From Rhodococcus jostii RHA1 (GTDB lineage Bacteria > Actinomycetota > Actinomycetes > Mycobacteriales > Mycobacteriaceae): 64,000 nucleotides of DNA. The position numbers were made by a program, and so were the translations under genes. Below are positions 37,847 through 46,411 of the stretch, one piece after another. Position 1 is the stretch's first letter; every line of letters starts with the position of its first letter. Where the stretch lies: contig NC_008269.1 of assembly GCF_000014565.1 (NCBI RefSeq), positions 62,001 through 126,000 on the forward strand. The letters are read 5' to 3'. The notes below the pieces were generated by a model. It saw nothing but the letters and a program-made list of their open reading frames with translations. It had not been told where the DNA came from and made no database searches.

Positions 37847-38549
37847 AAGCACCATCGACCGAACAAGCCCAAACGAGATTCCAACCCTCGCCCCCATCGA
37901 GGAGTTGGGCGGAGCCGGTGGCACTGTCCGCCATCAAACACACAGAGGCAAGTCTGCACTTTTGTGGAACTCACGTCATCAGGGTCTCGCAGACTCGGTT
38001 CGACGTCCTGCACCATCGGCGGGAACGTCCACCTGCGAGCCCCAGCGAGCCGGGCCACTGTCTGCGAGCGGCGCTGCTTCTTCGGGTGCCCGATTTGCAC
38101 GCCCGCCGAAGGGTGCGACCCTGAAGTCACGTCGCTGTTGCCTGCTCATGCAGTTCCTCCATCCGTCTCGATCCGATCCCCCGCCAAAGAGCTGGTCGCC
38201 GCTGCCCGCAAAGTCGCGGACGACAACCTGGGGCGGAATCGAGACGGTTGATCCACCCGGGGAGGGCTGCGGCACGTGGATACACTTGTGCCACAAGCTC
38301 ATTGCAACTTCTGAAGCCGACCACGACAGACCTCAGGAAACTCCCGGGTGGGAGCGCGGCAACAAGACTACCAGCGCACCGAAGCCCGGGTCAGGGGACG
38401 TGTCATTTCTGCTGGTCAAAGACCAATCCAGGGTCGGATACGACACCACCAGCACTGGTCGAGCCGGTGCTAGTTCTCACCCGGCCGGCAAGCTCGGTCG
38501 CGGCCGGCAGCGCAATCGCGGCCCTACCGGTCAGGTTAAGCTGCCGGGC
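37847..38549. other. Interval without a recognisable gene
   Basis: This is 700 bases with no open frame that shows a family signature or ribosome site on either strand. It contains one copy of the GGGGACGTGTCAT repeat at 38394. Confidence 0.4.
38394..38406 (+). repeat. Short repeat copy A
   Basis: GGGGACGTGTCAT followed by TTCTGCTGGTCA. It is one of five related copies between 38.4 and 48.5 kb and lies 143 bases before a hypothetical gene. Confidence 0.6.
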
Positions 38550-39386
38550 ATGGCGCTTGGACCCACGCGACGCACGCGCGCCCACCCCGTCGATCTCGAA
38601 AACCTCGCTTACGCTGCGCAGGAGTTGCGGGAAGCGCTGATCCCGCTGCACGGCATCACCCCCGACCGCCGCGATGCCGCGGACACCGAGTTGCGGGACA
38701 GAGCACGCCAAGCCCAGGAACGATTTTTCGCAGCTGTCGCTGGGCTCCCCCGCCGCGAACGCAGACTCGCCCGCCACTGGGAGAACGCCGCGGTCCTGCG
38801 CTACCGGCACGGGCTGGAAGTCTTTGCGCGCGCCGAAGACCTCGGCGCCGATATGCTCGCCCAACTCGCCACCCACCGGCGGCCATCTGTGCCCGCGCTC
38901 ACCGAACTGGGCGACGCCTGCACCCATGCCCGCACCCTCGATCAACACCAACGGCCCGAGATATTCGGGGCAGTACCCCGCAGTGCCACCCGACGGCTTC
39001 GCACCGCCCCCGGCGACTCGGCCGGCGCCGACCACGATCGGGCCACCGAGCGGTCTTGCATTGTTGACCAAGCTGAACTGCGGTGGCGGATCCGCCGTGA
39101 TCTGACAAGTCTTCTCGTCGAGAACGTCCTAGCGGGCGACGGAATCAGCCGGGAAGCCGAACGCCATCTCGTCCCGTGGCTGAAACTGGCGTGTGAGACC
39201 CTCGACAGTCCGATGAGCATCGACGGTCTCGAGGATGTCGCCGCGCAATGGCGCGAGCGCCGCCGGCCCTACATGCTCGCCGCCGCAGATCGGGCCGACG
39301 TGATCATCGTTGACCCGATCCCTCGTCGGCGCGCGACCCTGTGGTGGAGGCTCGTCCACGGGGATGAACCGCCGCCGCCGCTGTAA
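38550..39386 (+). CDS. Hypothetical protein, Arg-rich and helical
   Basis: Unrecognised 278-residue protein, mainly helical and rich in Arg and Ala (ENLAYAAQELREALIPLHG, RERRLARHWENAAVLRYRHG, EAERHLVPWLKLACETLDS), ending in PPPPL. There is no signal peptide or membrane helix. ATG 38550 was chosen because the upstream frame lacks support. It lies between two copies of the short repeat and may be cargo of a mobile unit. Confidence 0.55.
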   Translation: MALGPTRRTRAHPVDLENLAYAAQELREALIPLHGITPDRRDAADTELRDRARQAQERFFAAVAGLPRRERRLARHWENAAVLRYRHGLEVFARAEDLGADMLAQLATHRRPSVPALTELGDACTHARTLDQHQRPEIFGAVPRSATRRLRTAPGDSAGADHDRATERSCIVDQAELRWRIRRDLTSLLVENVLAGDGISREAERHLVPWLKLACETLDSPMSIDGLEDVAAQWRERRRPYMLAAADRADVIIVDPIPRRRATLWWRLVHGDEPPPPL

Positions 39387-39418
39387 GGCGGGACGCGGCG
39401 GCGTCGACCAGAAACGAT

Positions 39419-39431
39419 GGGGACGTGTCAT
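39419..39431 (+). repeat. Short repeat copy B
   Basis: GGGGACGTGTCAT followed by ATCCGCAGTTCATC. With five extra bases upstream (ACGAT) it is identical over 18 bp to copy C at 45538-45555. Confidence 0.65.
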
Positions 39432-39556
39432 ATCCGCAGTTCATCACAGCTTTTCGCAGAGTACGGCGATGCAATTGGCCTCATGGGCTGCACCGTACGC
39501 TCCGGGCCCGAGCCAATAGCGGTACAGCGCATCACGCCCGCGCTACCGTTCGACGT

Positions 39557-40030
39557 ATGGGGACGACACTTCACGGGCCGAGTCCCTGGCCGCACATCAC
39601 CCGCGCCATCCGCACGCGCGGACCCCGGCACGCCGCGATCGCTTACCTGGGCGAGGACGCACCCGCTCTGCTGCCGCTGCGGGCCGGTGACCTCCTCGTC
39701 GTGAACGCCTCCCGAGCCGCGGTGCGCGCGCATGTGACCTCGCCGATTGCGCTTGCGTACTACGTCGAGGCCGGTGTGAGGGTCCTGTCGTCGCCGAACC
39801 TGCACGCCAACGTGATCGCCACCAGTCGGCGGGCGGTCATCGGCTCCGCGAATGCCTCCCACAGCTCGACCATCGCCGATGAAGCCGTCATCGTCACCGA
39901 CGACCCGGAGGTCGTCGCCGCCGTCCACACGTTCATCGACGGCATCGAGGAGATCACCGAGGTCGATCAGGTGTTCCTCGACAACGCCACCACCAAAGCG
40001 CACAGGTTCGTGCGAACGTGTGCACGGTGA
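39557..40030 (+). CDS. Phospholipase D-like single-domain protein
   Basis: The 157-residue product has one PLD-type half-site. YYVEAGVRVLSSPNLHANVIAT is followed by AVIGSANASHSSTIADEAVIV, which is the usual LVGSANxT...E pattern. The signature HxK reads HAN, so the catalytic lysine is missing. Families of small PLD-like proteins occur near integrases and restriction genes. Nuclease activity is uncertain because of the changed motif. ATG 39557 was chosen as the last good start. Confidence 0.5.
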   Translation: MGTTLHGPSPWPHITRAIRTRGPRHAAIAYLGEDAPALLPLRAGDLLVVNASRAAVRAHVTSPIALAYYVEAGVRVLSSPNLHANVIATSRRAVIGSANASHSSTIADEAVIVTDDPEVVAAVHTFIDGIEEITEVDQVFLDNATTKAHRFVRTCAR

Positions 40031-40041
40031 CGCCTGAAATC

Positions 40042-41655
40042 TCACAGGTCCGCGAGCAGGGTGGGATCGACGCGGTCGGCGAAGTAGGCCAGGACGCCCT
40101 CTGGGCTCATGCCGTAGGTGGTGGCAATCAGATTGGGATCGTGGCTGTTGGCCAAGGCCAGCAGTCGGGAGGCGCGCAGCGTGGAGATCGTGGTGTCGGC
40201 GGGGTCGAGGAGGTGGCTGAGGTAGGGCCGGGACGCCGGTGTCCGCCCGGATCGGGTTCGGCTGGTGACGATGACGTGGGGATTGTGGGTGCCGGATCTG
40301 CGGTGCTCGAGGCATCGGGTCAGTGCGGCCCAGGTCGCCGGGTCCAGCGGGATCGGATGTGGGCGGCGGCCGAGCCGAACCGTGTGGTGCTGGGGATCGA
40401 TGTCGGCGAGCTGCAGGTGACGCAGTTCGTGCTGTGAGGCACCGTGGATCAACGCCATCAGGCCGACGAGGGCCTCGTTCGGCGCCACCTCGGTGGATGT
40501 GGACCAGCGCGTGAACAGTTCGCGCTGTCGCGAGCGCGGCAGGGTCCGTCCATGGAATCCGCGGGGCGTGCGCACGCGCAGCTCGGCGGTGGGATCGATC
40601 AGGATGAGCTTGCTGCGGCGGGCGAAGCGGAAGAAGTGGCGAAGTCCGCCCAGGGGGCCGCCGGCCGGCGAGACCTCGGCGAGGTAGTCCTCGATCACGG
40701 CCTTGTCGACCTGCGCCCAGTCCTCGATCCCGCGTCCGACGAGATGACATGACAGGTCCCGGATCTGGGCCAATCGCTTGTCGATGGTGGTGTCGGCGCG
40801 GGGCCGGGTCCCGGCGCGGCGGGCGCGGTCTCGTTCGTCGAGCATTGCGCGTTCGAACGCGGCGACGGCGGGCCGCAACGGTTCGGGCACGGCCTGCACG
40901 CGTCGCGCCCGGCGGTCGGCCGCGAGCCGCTGCGACTGGTCGGTGGGCAGGGCGAGGCCTCGGGCGGTGAAGAAGTCCTCGAGCATCTTCGCGAGCGACC
41001 CGATCGAGCGGCCGGGGATGCGGGCCCGGTCGAGTAAGGTCTGCGGCATTGCCCGTGGCTCGGTGCGCAGCAGTGCCCCGAGCTGACTCACCAGACGTGT
41101 CGCCTGCTCCGGAGAGTACCGACTTGACACATGGATGGTGAAGTCCCACAGCCAATTCGGTGGATCATCGAGTTCGGCGAGGAGGTGTTCGGCGCGGGTG
41201 TAGGGGCGTTGCGGGCGGCGTTTCTGGCAGCGGTTGCACAGCCTCGCCCCGCCGCCGCGGATCACGCGCCCGCATTCGGTGCATGCGGCGGCCGGCTTCG
41301 GCGCCGGCCCGGGTTGTGAGCACGGTCCGCACCAACCGGTGTGTTCGCGTAAGTAGCCGTCGCGGCCGCAACGCGGACAGTGTCGGCGGGCGGCGGCGAG
41401 GTCGTGACGGCGGCGGCACCGCTTGCACCGGCTCTCGCCCTTGCCGCGCACGGCGGCACCGCAGTCGTGGCAGGTGCGCGAGCACCACCGGCATCGCCCG
41501 GTGTCCGGACTCAAGACCCGCTCGATCCCGCAGCGGGGACACGGCGACTTCGCCGCAGCGGCGACCGCGTTGCGCCAGCACCGGTAGCACAAATCGCGCC
41601 CGAGTCGGCCCCGCGGCCGACCGCAGCGGGTGCAGTCCCCGACCTTCTTCGTCAC
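40042..41655 (-). CDS. Zinc-ribbon protein with degenerate tyrosine-recombinase domain
   Basis: The 537-residue N-terminal part holds a string of Cys pairs (CTRCGRPRGR, CPRCG, CRWCSRTCHDCG, CKRC, CPRCG, CGPC, CTECG, CNRCQ) that suggest four or five zinc ribbons. The C-terminal 350 residues follow the integrase plan (SAM-like core, GGLRHFFRFARRSKLI, HELRHLQLADID, a terminal AYFADR). The catalytic Arg, HxxR and LGH motifs are not conserved, so it is probably a DNA-binding partner rather than an active recombinase. GTG 41655 overlaps the XRE gene stop (GTGA). Confidence 0.7.
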   Translation of the reverse strand: MTKKVGDCTRCGRPRGRLGRDLCYRCWRNAVAAAAKSPCPRCGIERVLSPDTGRCRWCSRTCHDCGAAVRGKGESRCKRCRRRHDLAAARRHCPRCGRDGYLREHTGWCGPCSQPGPAPKPAAACTECGRVIRGGGARLCNRCQKRRPQRPYTRAEHLLAELDDPPNWLWDFTIHVSSRYSPEQATRLVSQLGALLRTEPRAMPQTLLDRARIPGRSIGSLAKMLEDFFTARGLALPTDQSQRLAADRRARRVQAVPEPLRPAVAAFERAMLDERDRARRAGTRPRADTTIDKRLAQIRDLSCHLVGRGIEDWAQVDKAVIEDYLAEVSPAGGPLGGLRHFFRFARRSKLILIDPTAELRVRTPRGFHGRTLPRSRQRELFTRWSTSTEVAPNEALVGLMALIHGASQHELRHLQLADIDPQHHTVRLGRRPHPIPLDPATWAALTRCLEHRRSGTHNPHVIVTSRTRSGRTPASRPYLSHLLDPADTTISTLRASRLLALANSHDPNLIATTYGMSPEGVLAYFADRVDPTLLADL

Positions 41656-41972
41656 ACCGGCGGCATCGACCGGCCGCCGACTCGCCGCGCCGCGGGCTCC
41701 GACGCTGTCGGCGCCGAGGGCTGGGCGGGGACCCGATCGGGCGTGGTGTCGAGGTCGAACAGGTCGTTCGGGGTGCAGTCGAGCGCAGTGCACAACGCCA
41801 GCAGCGTGCTGAGCTTGATCTGCGAGGGTTCCTTGGTGAACAACGCCGACACCGACGCCGACGACAGCTCGAGTCCGCCGCGTTCGGCGAGCAGACGGCG
41901 CAGCTGGGTGCCGGTCCATACTTCCCGTTGGGCCGCGGCCATCCGCAGTTTCCATCTAATGTGCATCATCAT
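41652..41972 (-). CDS. XRE-family helix-turn-helix regulator
   Basis: The 106-residue protein has an N-terminal Cro/C1-type HTH (WTGTQLRRLLAERGGLELSSA, VSALFTKEPSQIKLSTLLAL, LDCTPNDLFDL) followed by a disordered tail. It overlaps the tyrosine recombinase gene by 17 bases and the zinc-ribbon gene by 4. The three form one transcriptional unit, and it is probably the regulator of that unit. Confidence 0.85.
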   Translation of the reverse strand: MMMHIRWKLRMAAAQREVWTGTQLRRLLAERGGLELSSASVSALFTKEPSQIKLSTLLALCTALDCTPNDLFDLDTTPDRVPAQPSAPTASEPAARRVGGRSMPPV

Positions 41973-43017
41973 CTCCCTGCAGGAACGCGACGGTGTCGGA
42001 CACCGCGCTGCGGTAGGCGTCCTCGATGAACGTCTCCGACGGACGGACGTACCGCATCGTCGATCCCACCGTCCAGTGCCCTAACATCTGTTGTATCGCA
42101 ACGAGATCGACTCCTCGTTCGTAGTTGTGGGTGGCGCATGCCCGGCGCAGCGCGTGCGGGCTGAACCGGTCCGCCGGCGAGCAGTGCTCGAGATCCTGCA
42201 GATACCGCAGACGGTTGCGGATCGTGCCTCGGGCCATCGCACCACCACTCTGATCGCAGAACAACACCGCCGATTCCGGCAACTTCGGTCGTACATCCTC
42301 GAGATACCACCGCACCACCAGATCGAGGTGGTCGAGCATCGGAACCCACCGCGGCCGGGGCCCGGAGGTGCGGGCACCCTTGCCGAACCGCACATGCAAC
42401 TTCCCGAACGGGCCCTGCCCGAAGTAGACGTCCGCGATCTCGAGTTTGGACGCCTCATCGGAGCGCAACCCGGCGTGATACAAGGTCCGGAACAGCGCAT
42501 AATCCCGGGCCGCTGGCGCGTACTTGCGAGCCGAGCCGATCCGTTCCTTGAGGAAGTCGAAGAAGACGGCCACCCGACTCACGCTCGGAGGTGGTAGCAG
42601 CCTCGGTGAATCGTCACCGACATGACGGCTCGCATTGAACTCGTCGATCGGGTTCGTCAACCGTACCCCGAACAACGCCTCGATCTCCCCGGCGCGGCGG
42701 GTGATCAGGAACCGGTGAAAACTGCTCAGCGCCTGCACATATCTGCGTCGAGTCGACGCCAGCAAGCCGTCCGCGGCCATCGCTCCGACCACTCGATCGA
42801 CATCGTCGGCGGTGGCCTCCCACACCGGTTTGCCCAGCGCCGCCAGCATCCGCTCGAGGTCACCTGTCTCGTTCTCGATGGTCACCGCACTGAAGCCTCG
42901 GACCACCCGCGAGGTCACGAACGCCTCGACGCATTCGAGTTGAAAGGTCAGCGGATCGGTCGACGCGTGGGCGACCTCGACCGTCCTGCCCTGCACCACA
43001 CGAAATGTGTGACTCAT
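41956..43017 (-). CDS. Tyrosine recombinase/integrase
   Basis: Site-specific recombinase of 353 residues. It has an N-terminal SAM-like core-binding domain and a C-terminal catalytic domain with Arg in GLRSDEAS, HALRRACATH (HxxR), LGHW (His) and TMRYVRP (nucleophile Tyr). All catalytic residues are present. ATG 43017 (MSHTFRV) was chosen; the upstream open frame is unsupported. It is the first gene of the recombinase/XRE/zinc-ribbon trio. Confidence 0.9.
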   Translation of the reverse strand: MSHTFRVVQGRTVEVAHASTDPLTFQLECVEAFVTSRVVRGFSAVTIENETGDLERMLAALGKPVWEATADDVDRVVGAMAADGLLASTRRRYVQALSSFHRFLITRRAGEIEALFGVRLTNPIDEFNASRHVGDDSPRLLPPPSVSRVAVFFDFLKERIGSARKYAPAARDYALFRTLYHAGLRSDEASKLEIADVYFGQGPFGKLHVRFGKGARTSGPRPRWVPMLDHLDLVVRWYLEDVRPKLPESAVLFCDQSGGAMARGTIRNRLRYLQDLEHCSPADRFSPHALRRACATHNYERGVDLVAIQQMLGHWTVGSTMRYVRPSETFIEDAYRSAVSDTVAFLQGDDDAH

Positions 43018-43148
43018 GCCACATAGGTTAAGGCCACCTTGCTCGTCAAGGTGGTACCGACACGAATGGAATCCCACCTCGAAAACAGTGGACTCCCCAA
43101 ACCGGGCTGAATGACCAGCTCGCAGGCAATTTCCGAGAGAACGAACGT

Positions 43149-43673
43149 ATGCCACTTCCAGTCGAATGGCAGATCGGGCGGTCGGTGCCGATCCCCGGGA
43201 TCGGTGGCCGGATGCGCACCAACCGCGACTTCCTGCCTGCACGGGTTACCCGAATGTTCCTGCGGCACATCGTCGAATACGAACCCAGCGCAACCGAGCA
43301 ACAAACATGGGCCACCCAGGCGGGCCGATCCTCAGCCTCCACCGGCGGGCCGGCAGCGACATATCAGCTCGAATGGTTCCGCCTCGACGACCGACGTGCC
43401 CGCCTCGAGCGTGGCGACGTCCTCATCTTCACCGACGACAACGACTGGATCTACCCGCCCGCGGTCGTGGACTCAGACGCCATCGCGATCCCGCACACCC
43501 ACAGAGCCTTCGGCCATCTCCTGCTCGTCCGAGCGGACCTGCAGCCGCTCTCAGTTGCGGACGCCGCACAGCAGCTCGCCGACCTCGGGCACCCCAATCC
43601 CCGGCTGACAACAGATCACCGGATCATCTCCGCCAGCCTGCGTGCCGCACTACTCCGACTCTGGAACCTCTGA
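43149..43673 (+). CDS. Hypothetical protein
   Basis: Unrecognised 174-residue protein that diverges from the recombinase gene. It looks globular and mixed alpha/beta (MPLPVEWQIGRSVPIPGIGG, LERGDVLIFTDDNDWIYPP, AFGHLLLVRADLQPLSVADA). There is no signal peptide. The ribosome site is weak, so the start is uncertain. Confidence 0.45.
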   Translation: MPLPVEWQIGRSVPIPGIGGRMRTNRDFLPARVTRMFLRHIVEYEPSATEQQTWATQAGRSSASTGGPAATYQLEWFRLDDRRARLERGDVLIFTDDNDWIYPPAVVDSDAIAIPHTHRAFGHLLLVRADLQPLSVADAAQQLADLGHPNPRLTTDHRIISASLRAALLRLWNL

Positions 43674-43861
43674 CCTGGATCCGTTGACCCAGCGGCGGAT
43701 CGGACCATTGAGGACCGGATTTCCAGCTGGCGCGACTACTGTCCGGCTGAGCGACACGCCCGAGCGCGTGCGGGGGTCCTTGGAGAAACCGTCACCTAGC
43801 GGATTCACTGGCTTTGCGCCAAGCACCGCGCAACTGTCCGGCTGAGAAGCTCGTAACAAGA

Positions 43862-44404
43862 GTGAACAGGAGTGAAATACCCGAGCAGTCGTGGATCGCT
43901 GCCCAAGATCTGTACGACCAGGGATATACGGTCGATGGAGCACGTCAGCTCTTCGGGGAGCCAAAGACAAGCCCCGACGGAACCCTCGGTTGGGAAGATG
44001 ACTGGATCGACCGCGCAGAAGGAAGGGCCCTCATCCCTGTACTGCCCTTCCTTATCGAACGTCTGCGCGGACATTCCGAGGTGGGAGAGGCTGCTGGCGA
44101 GCTGGTCAGGCTCTACGAGGAGCTCAATCGTCGAGTAGGAAATGATGGTGCTCCCGATCCGCTCCATCACCATGAAATCTCCGAAGATGAGCTGGTAGAG
44201 CTGGGAAATGACCGCGACGCCCTCAATGCGATCTACGGGTCGCCGCACCGTTGGACACGAGAGCCTGTGGTCGAGGGCAATTCGGTTCCGTTCATTTCGC
44301 AGGCATCAAGCCGGTTCGGAGATGGCGCGCGATTGGTCGGAAGGCGGGAGCTCCGGTGGTGGCTCAAGAGTGCAGTGAGCGAAGTGACGAACAAAATGAA
44401 GTGA
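43862..44404 (+). CDS. Hypothetical protein in lower-GC DNA
   Basis: The 180-residue acidic protein (DLYDQGYTVDGARQLFGEP, GRALIPVLPFLIERLRGH, HHHEISEDELVELGND) matches no recognised family. The DNA here is visibly less GC-rich than the surroundings, a sign of separate origin. The start is taken at GTG 43862; a longer frame begins at 43814. An overlapping minus-strand frame (43805-44248) was judged less likely. Confidence 0.5.
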   Translation: MNRSEIPEQSWIAAQDLYDQGYTVDGARQLFGEPKTSPDGTLGWEDDWIDRAEGRALIPVLPFLIERLRGHSEVGEAAGELVRLYEELNRRVGNDGAPDPLHHHEISEDELVELGNDRDALNAIYGSPHRWTREPVVEGNSVPFISQASSRFGDGARLVGRRELRWWLKSAVSEVTNKMK

Positions 44405-44449
44405 GACACTCGCACTCACCTTGGATGTGTCCCATGCCCGTATACGGGC

Positions 44450-44713
44450 CTACTTCGAGGACAGCCACAGCCGGAACGCTTCGGCCGTCGCTGCCTGCAT
44501 AGTCGTTCCACGGGTGGCTACTTCGATTTTCACCTGCCGCAGCAATTCGGGGTCCACCCGCGCGGAGAACTGCAGGTGTTTCGCAGCGCCCGCGGCCGGC
44601 GTAGCGGACTCGGCCGGAGTCTGCGGTATGCGCGAATCTGAATCACCATCGGGGACCGCATGCGACACCGTGCTGTCGAACGCTCCCTCGGGTTGGTCCT
44701 TGGGCATCGTCAT
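44450..44713 (-). CDS. Ribbon-helix-helix-type small protein
   Basis: The 87-residue protein has a disordered N-terminus and a C-terminal HLQFSARVDPELLRQVKIEV ... MQAATAEAFRLWLSSK. This is the strand-helix-helix layout of RHH DNA-binding proteins such as ParG and CopG. It lies just after the MerR-like gene and is probably co-transcribed. RHH proteins of this kind act in plasmid partition or as antitoxins; no ParA or toxin is adjacent. Confidence 0.6.
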   Translation of the reverse strand: MTMPKDQPEGAFDSTVSHAVPDGDSDSRIPQTPAESATPAAGAAKHLQFSARVDPELLRQVKIEVATRGTTMQAATAEAFRLWLSSK

Positions 44714-44741
44714 CTCCCGTTCGGCAACAGGCGGCGGTGTT

Positions 44742-45254
44742 TCAGCCGGATGCGGGGCCGGGCTGATCCGACTTGGGGCGGTGGGGGTGCTGGAGTTCGG
44801 TGTTGATGCGTCGGGCCTCGGCGAGTTGGTCTTCGAGGATGATGATGCGGCACGCGGAATCGAGTGCGGTGCCCTGGTCGATCAGTTCGCGAGCTCGGGC
44901 GGCCAGACGCAGCTGGTATCGGGAGTAGCGGCGGTGGCCGCCCTCCGAGCGCCCGGGGGTGAGCAGCTTCGCGGCGTCGAGGCTGCGCAGGAATGCCTGT
45001 GTCACGCCGAGGATCTCGGCGGCGTGACCCATGCTGTAGGCCGGGTAGTCCTCGTCGTCGAGCTTCCCGGCCGCGCGTCGGTCGGGCGAATCTTCCGGAA
45101 TGGGGTGACACCTTTCAAACGGACAGGGCCCCCGGCGCCGTGAGGCACCGGGGGCCGGAGCGGGTTTCACTACCTTATTCACTGCACTTTTGCCGACTGC
45201 CAGGCTCGTCTTGCCTGCCCGGCCGCCGGTCGGAAATGCCGGGGCCTTACACAC
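44742..45254 (-). CDS. MerR-family transcriptional regulator
   Basis: The protein is up to 170 residues, with a MerR/HspR-like winged helix (YSMGHAAEILGVTQAFLRSLDAAKLLTP, GGHRRYSRYQL) and a C-terminal coiled-coil-like segment (IILEDQLAEARRINTEL). The N-terminal 70 residues are basic and Cys-containing and may not be translated, so the start is uncertain (GTG near 45172 is an option). It lies in a run of small regulators typical of mobile islands. Confidence 0.7.
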   Translation of the reverse strand: MCKAPAFPTGGRAGKTSLAVGKSAVNKVVKPAPAPGASRRRGPCPFERCHPIPEDSPDRRAAGKLDDEDYPAYSMGHAAEILGVTQAFLRSLDAAKLLTPGRSEGGHRRYSRYQLRLAARARELIDQGTALDSACRIIILEDQLAEARRINTELQHPHRPKSDQPGPASG

Positions 45255-45582
45255 TCACATCAACCCTTGCCCGGCACATCCTGGTCTTGCGGCACTTCTC
45301 TGCGGGCAGTTCATCCTCTCCCGCACTTCGTGAACTCTTTCCTTGCGACGAAAGGAACTCTACAACAGCGACACCTCAATGTCTACACTCGCCACTGCAG
45401 AAATTCTGGAGTCGGTTGACCAGGGATTTCATACGCGGCAGGGGCGAGTGGGTTCCGTCGACGTCGCCGGGTGGTCGCTCGACGGATCGGCTCGCCAGGA
45501 GGAGGCGGATCGGTACAACATCTCCTTAGCCCTGCCCACGATGGGGACGTGTCATCTCCCCAGGTGACTGAGCCAATCCGGC
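45255..45582. other. Gap holding a repeat copy
   Basis: No gene could be supported. The interval includes copy C of the short repeat near its end. Confidence 0.4.
45543..45555 (+). repeat. Short repeat copy C
   Basis: GGGGACGTGTCAT followed by CTCCCCAGGTGAC. The 18-base stretch 45538-45555 is identical to copy B, 6.1 kb upstream in the same orientation; the pair brackets the recombinase trio. Confidence 0.65.
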
Positions 45583-45912
45583 TTACCAGTCCGATGCGCT
45601 GGACGTGATCTCGCGGGCGCGGTGGGGCCAGTCCGGGTCGCTGACCAGAGCGGTGATGGCAGTGGCCATCTGCTCGGTGTTGCCGTCGATGCCGAGCCGG
45701 CGGAGCGTGCGGGCGATGCGTGCGGGGTGGGCTGGCCACCGTCCACCGGTGGTTTCGACCAGGGCAGCGAGGACGGTGGCCGCCTCGGTGTCGCTGAGTT
45801 TCACCGGCTCACCGGTCATGCCTCGTAACCCGCGGCTGCCGGTGGTCAGCCAATGCGCGCTCGCTGCTCGGCGCACCGAGGCCCGGTACCAGGGATTACG
45901 CAGCGATCGCAT
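45583..45912 (-). CDS. Hypothetical protein downstream of lsr2
   Basis: The 109-residue basic protein (MRSLRNPWYRASVRRAA, TVLAALVETTGGRWPAHPARIARTLRRLGIDG) has no recognised family. It starts 16 bases after the first lsr2 gene and is probably in the same transcript. Its helical C-terminal part could bind DNA, but that is a guess. Confidence 0.5.
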   Translation of the reverse strand: MRSLRNPWYRASVRRAASAHWLTTGSRGLRGMTGEPVKLSDTEAATVLAALVETTGGRWPAHPARIARTLRRLGIDGNTEQMATAITALVSDPDWPHRAREITSSASDW

Positions 45913-45928
45913 CAACGCTCCTTCGCGT

Positions 45929-46275
45929 TCAGTGGGCGTCCGGGAACGCCTGCTCGACCTCGGCGGGAATGCGCCCGTGCGAGGAGATTTCGTAGCCCTG
46001 TTCGGCCGCCCAGGCGCGGATCTCCTTGCCGTTTCCGCGCCGCCTCGGCGGGGCGTCCGGGGCGACGGGGTGATCCGGGCGTCGTTTGCGGCCACCGACC
46101 CGGGTGGCGTGTTCGATGAAGAATCCGATCTGCTTGTGAAACTTGCTGGCGTGCTTGCCTTTCAGATCGATTTCGTAGTCCACCCCGTTGACGGAAAGGT
46201 GATGCTCTCCCCGTCCTCGCCGAAGACGGTTCCGTCGATGTCGTCGACCAGTTCGACAATTACTTTGCGCGTCAC
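45929..46275 (-). pseudogene. lsr2: Lsr2 nucleoid protein gene with frameshift
   Basis: H-NS-like xenogeneic silencer. From GTG 46275 the N-terminal dimerisation part reads VTRKVIVELVDDIDGTVFGE and DGESITF. The rest of Lsr2 (NGVDYEIDLKGKHASKF, EHATRVGGRKRR, the IRAWAAEQGYEISSHGRI AT-hook domain) is in another frame. One missing T near 46198 explains the break, and total length is 347 bases against 348 for the intact copy at 47060-47407. Translation would stop early unless there is a later start. A sequencing error in the T-run is possible. Confidence 0.75.
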
Positions 46276-46350
46276 AGTTCCCCGATCTCTCACGTCTTCT
46301 GCCAATTCAGCAGGCAGAACCCTACTGGCGGCGGCCAGGGCACCGACCCC

Positions 46351-46363
46351 GGGGAGGTGTCAT
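46351..46363 (+). repeat. Short repeat copy D
   Basis: GGGGAGGTGTCAT followed by GTCCGCAGGTCAC. It differs from copy B at 3 of the first 25 bases and lies between the first lsr2 gene and the secreted-protein gene. Confidence 0.6.
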
Positions 46364-46411
46364 GTCCGCAGGTCACATGCCGGTTGTACGGCGCAGGAGC
46401 AGCCGGGGGGC

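Noticed and set aside
39428..41155. A 575-codon minus-strand frame over the PLD-like gene and recombinase-like gene
   Set aside because: It is a different frame of the zinc-ribbon recombinase-like gene and its flank; the sequence is Arg/Pro-rich with no domain.
43805..44248. Minus-strand 147-codon frame opposite the low-GC hypothetical gene
   Set aside because: It looks partly protein-like, but the plus-strand frame is longer and has more natural composition. The choice is not certain.
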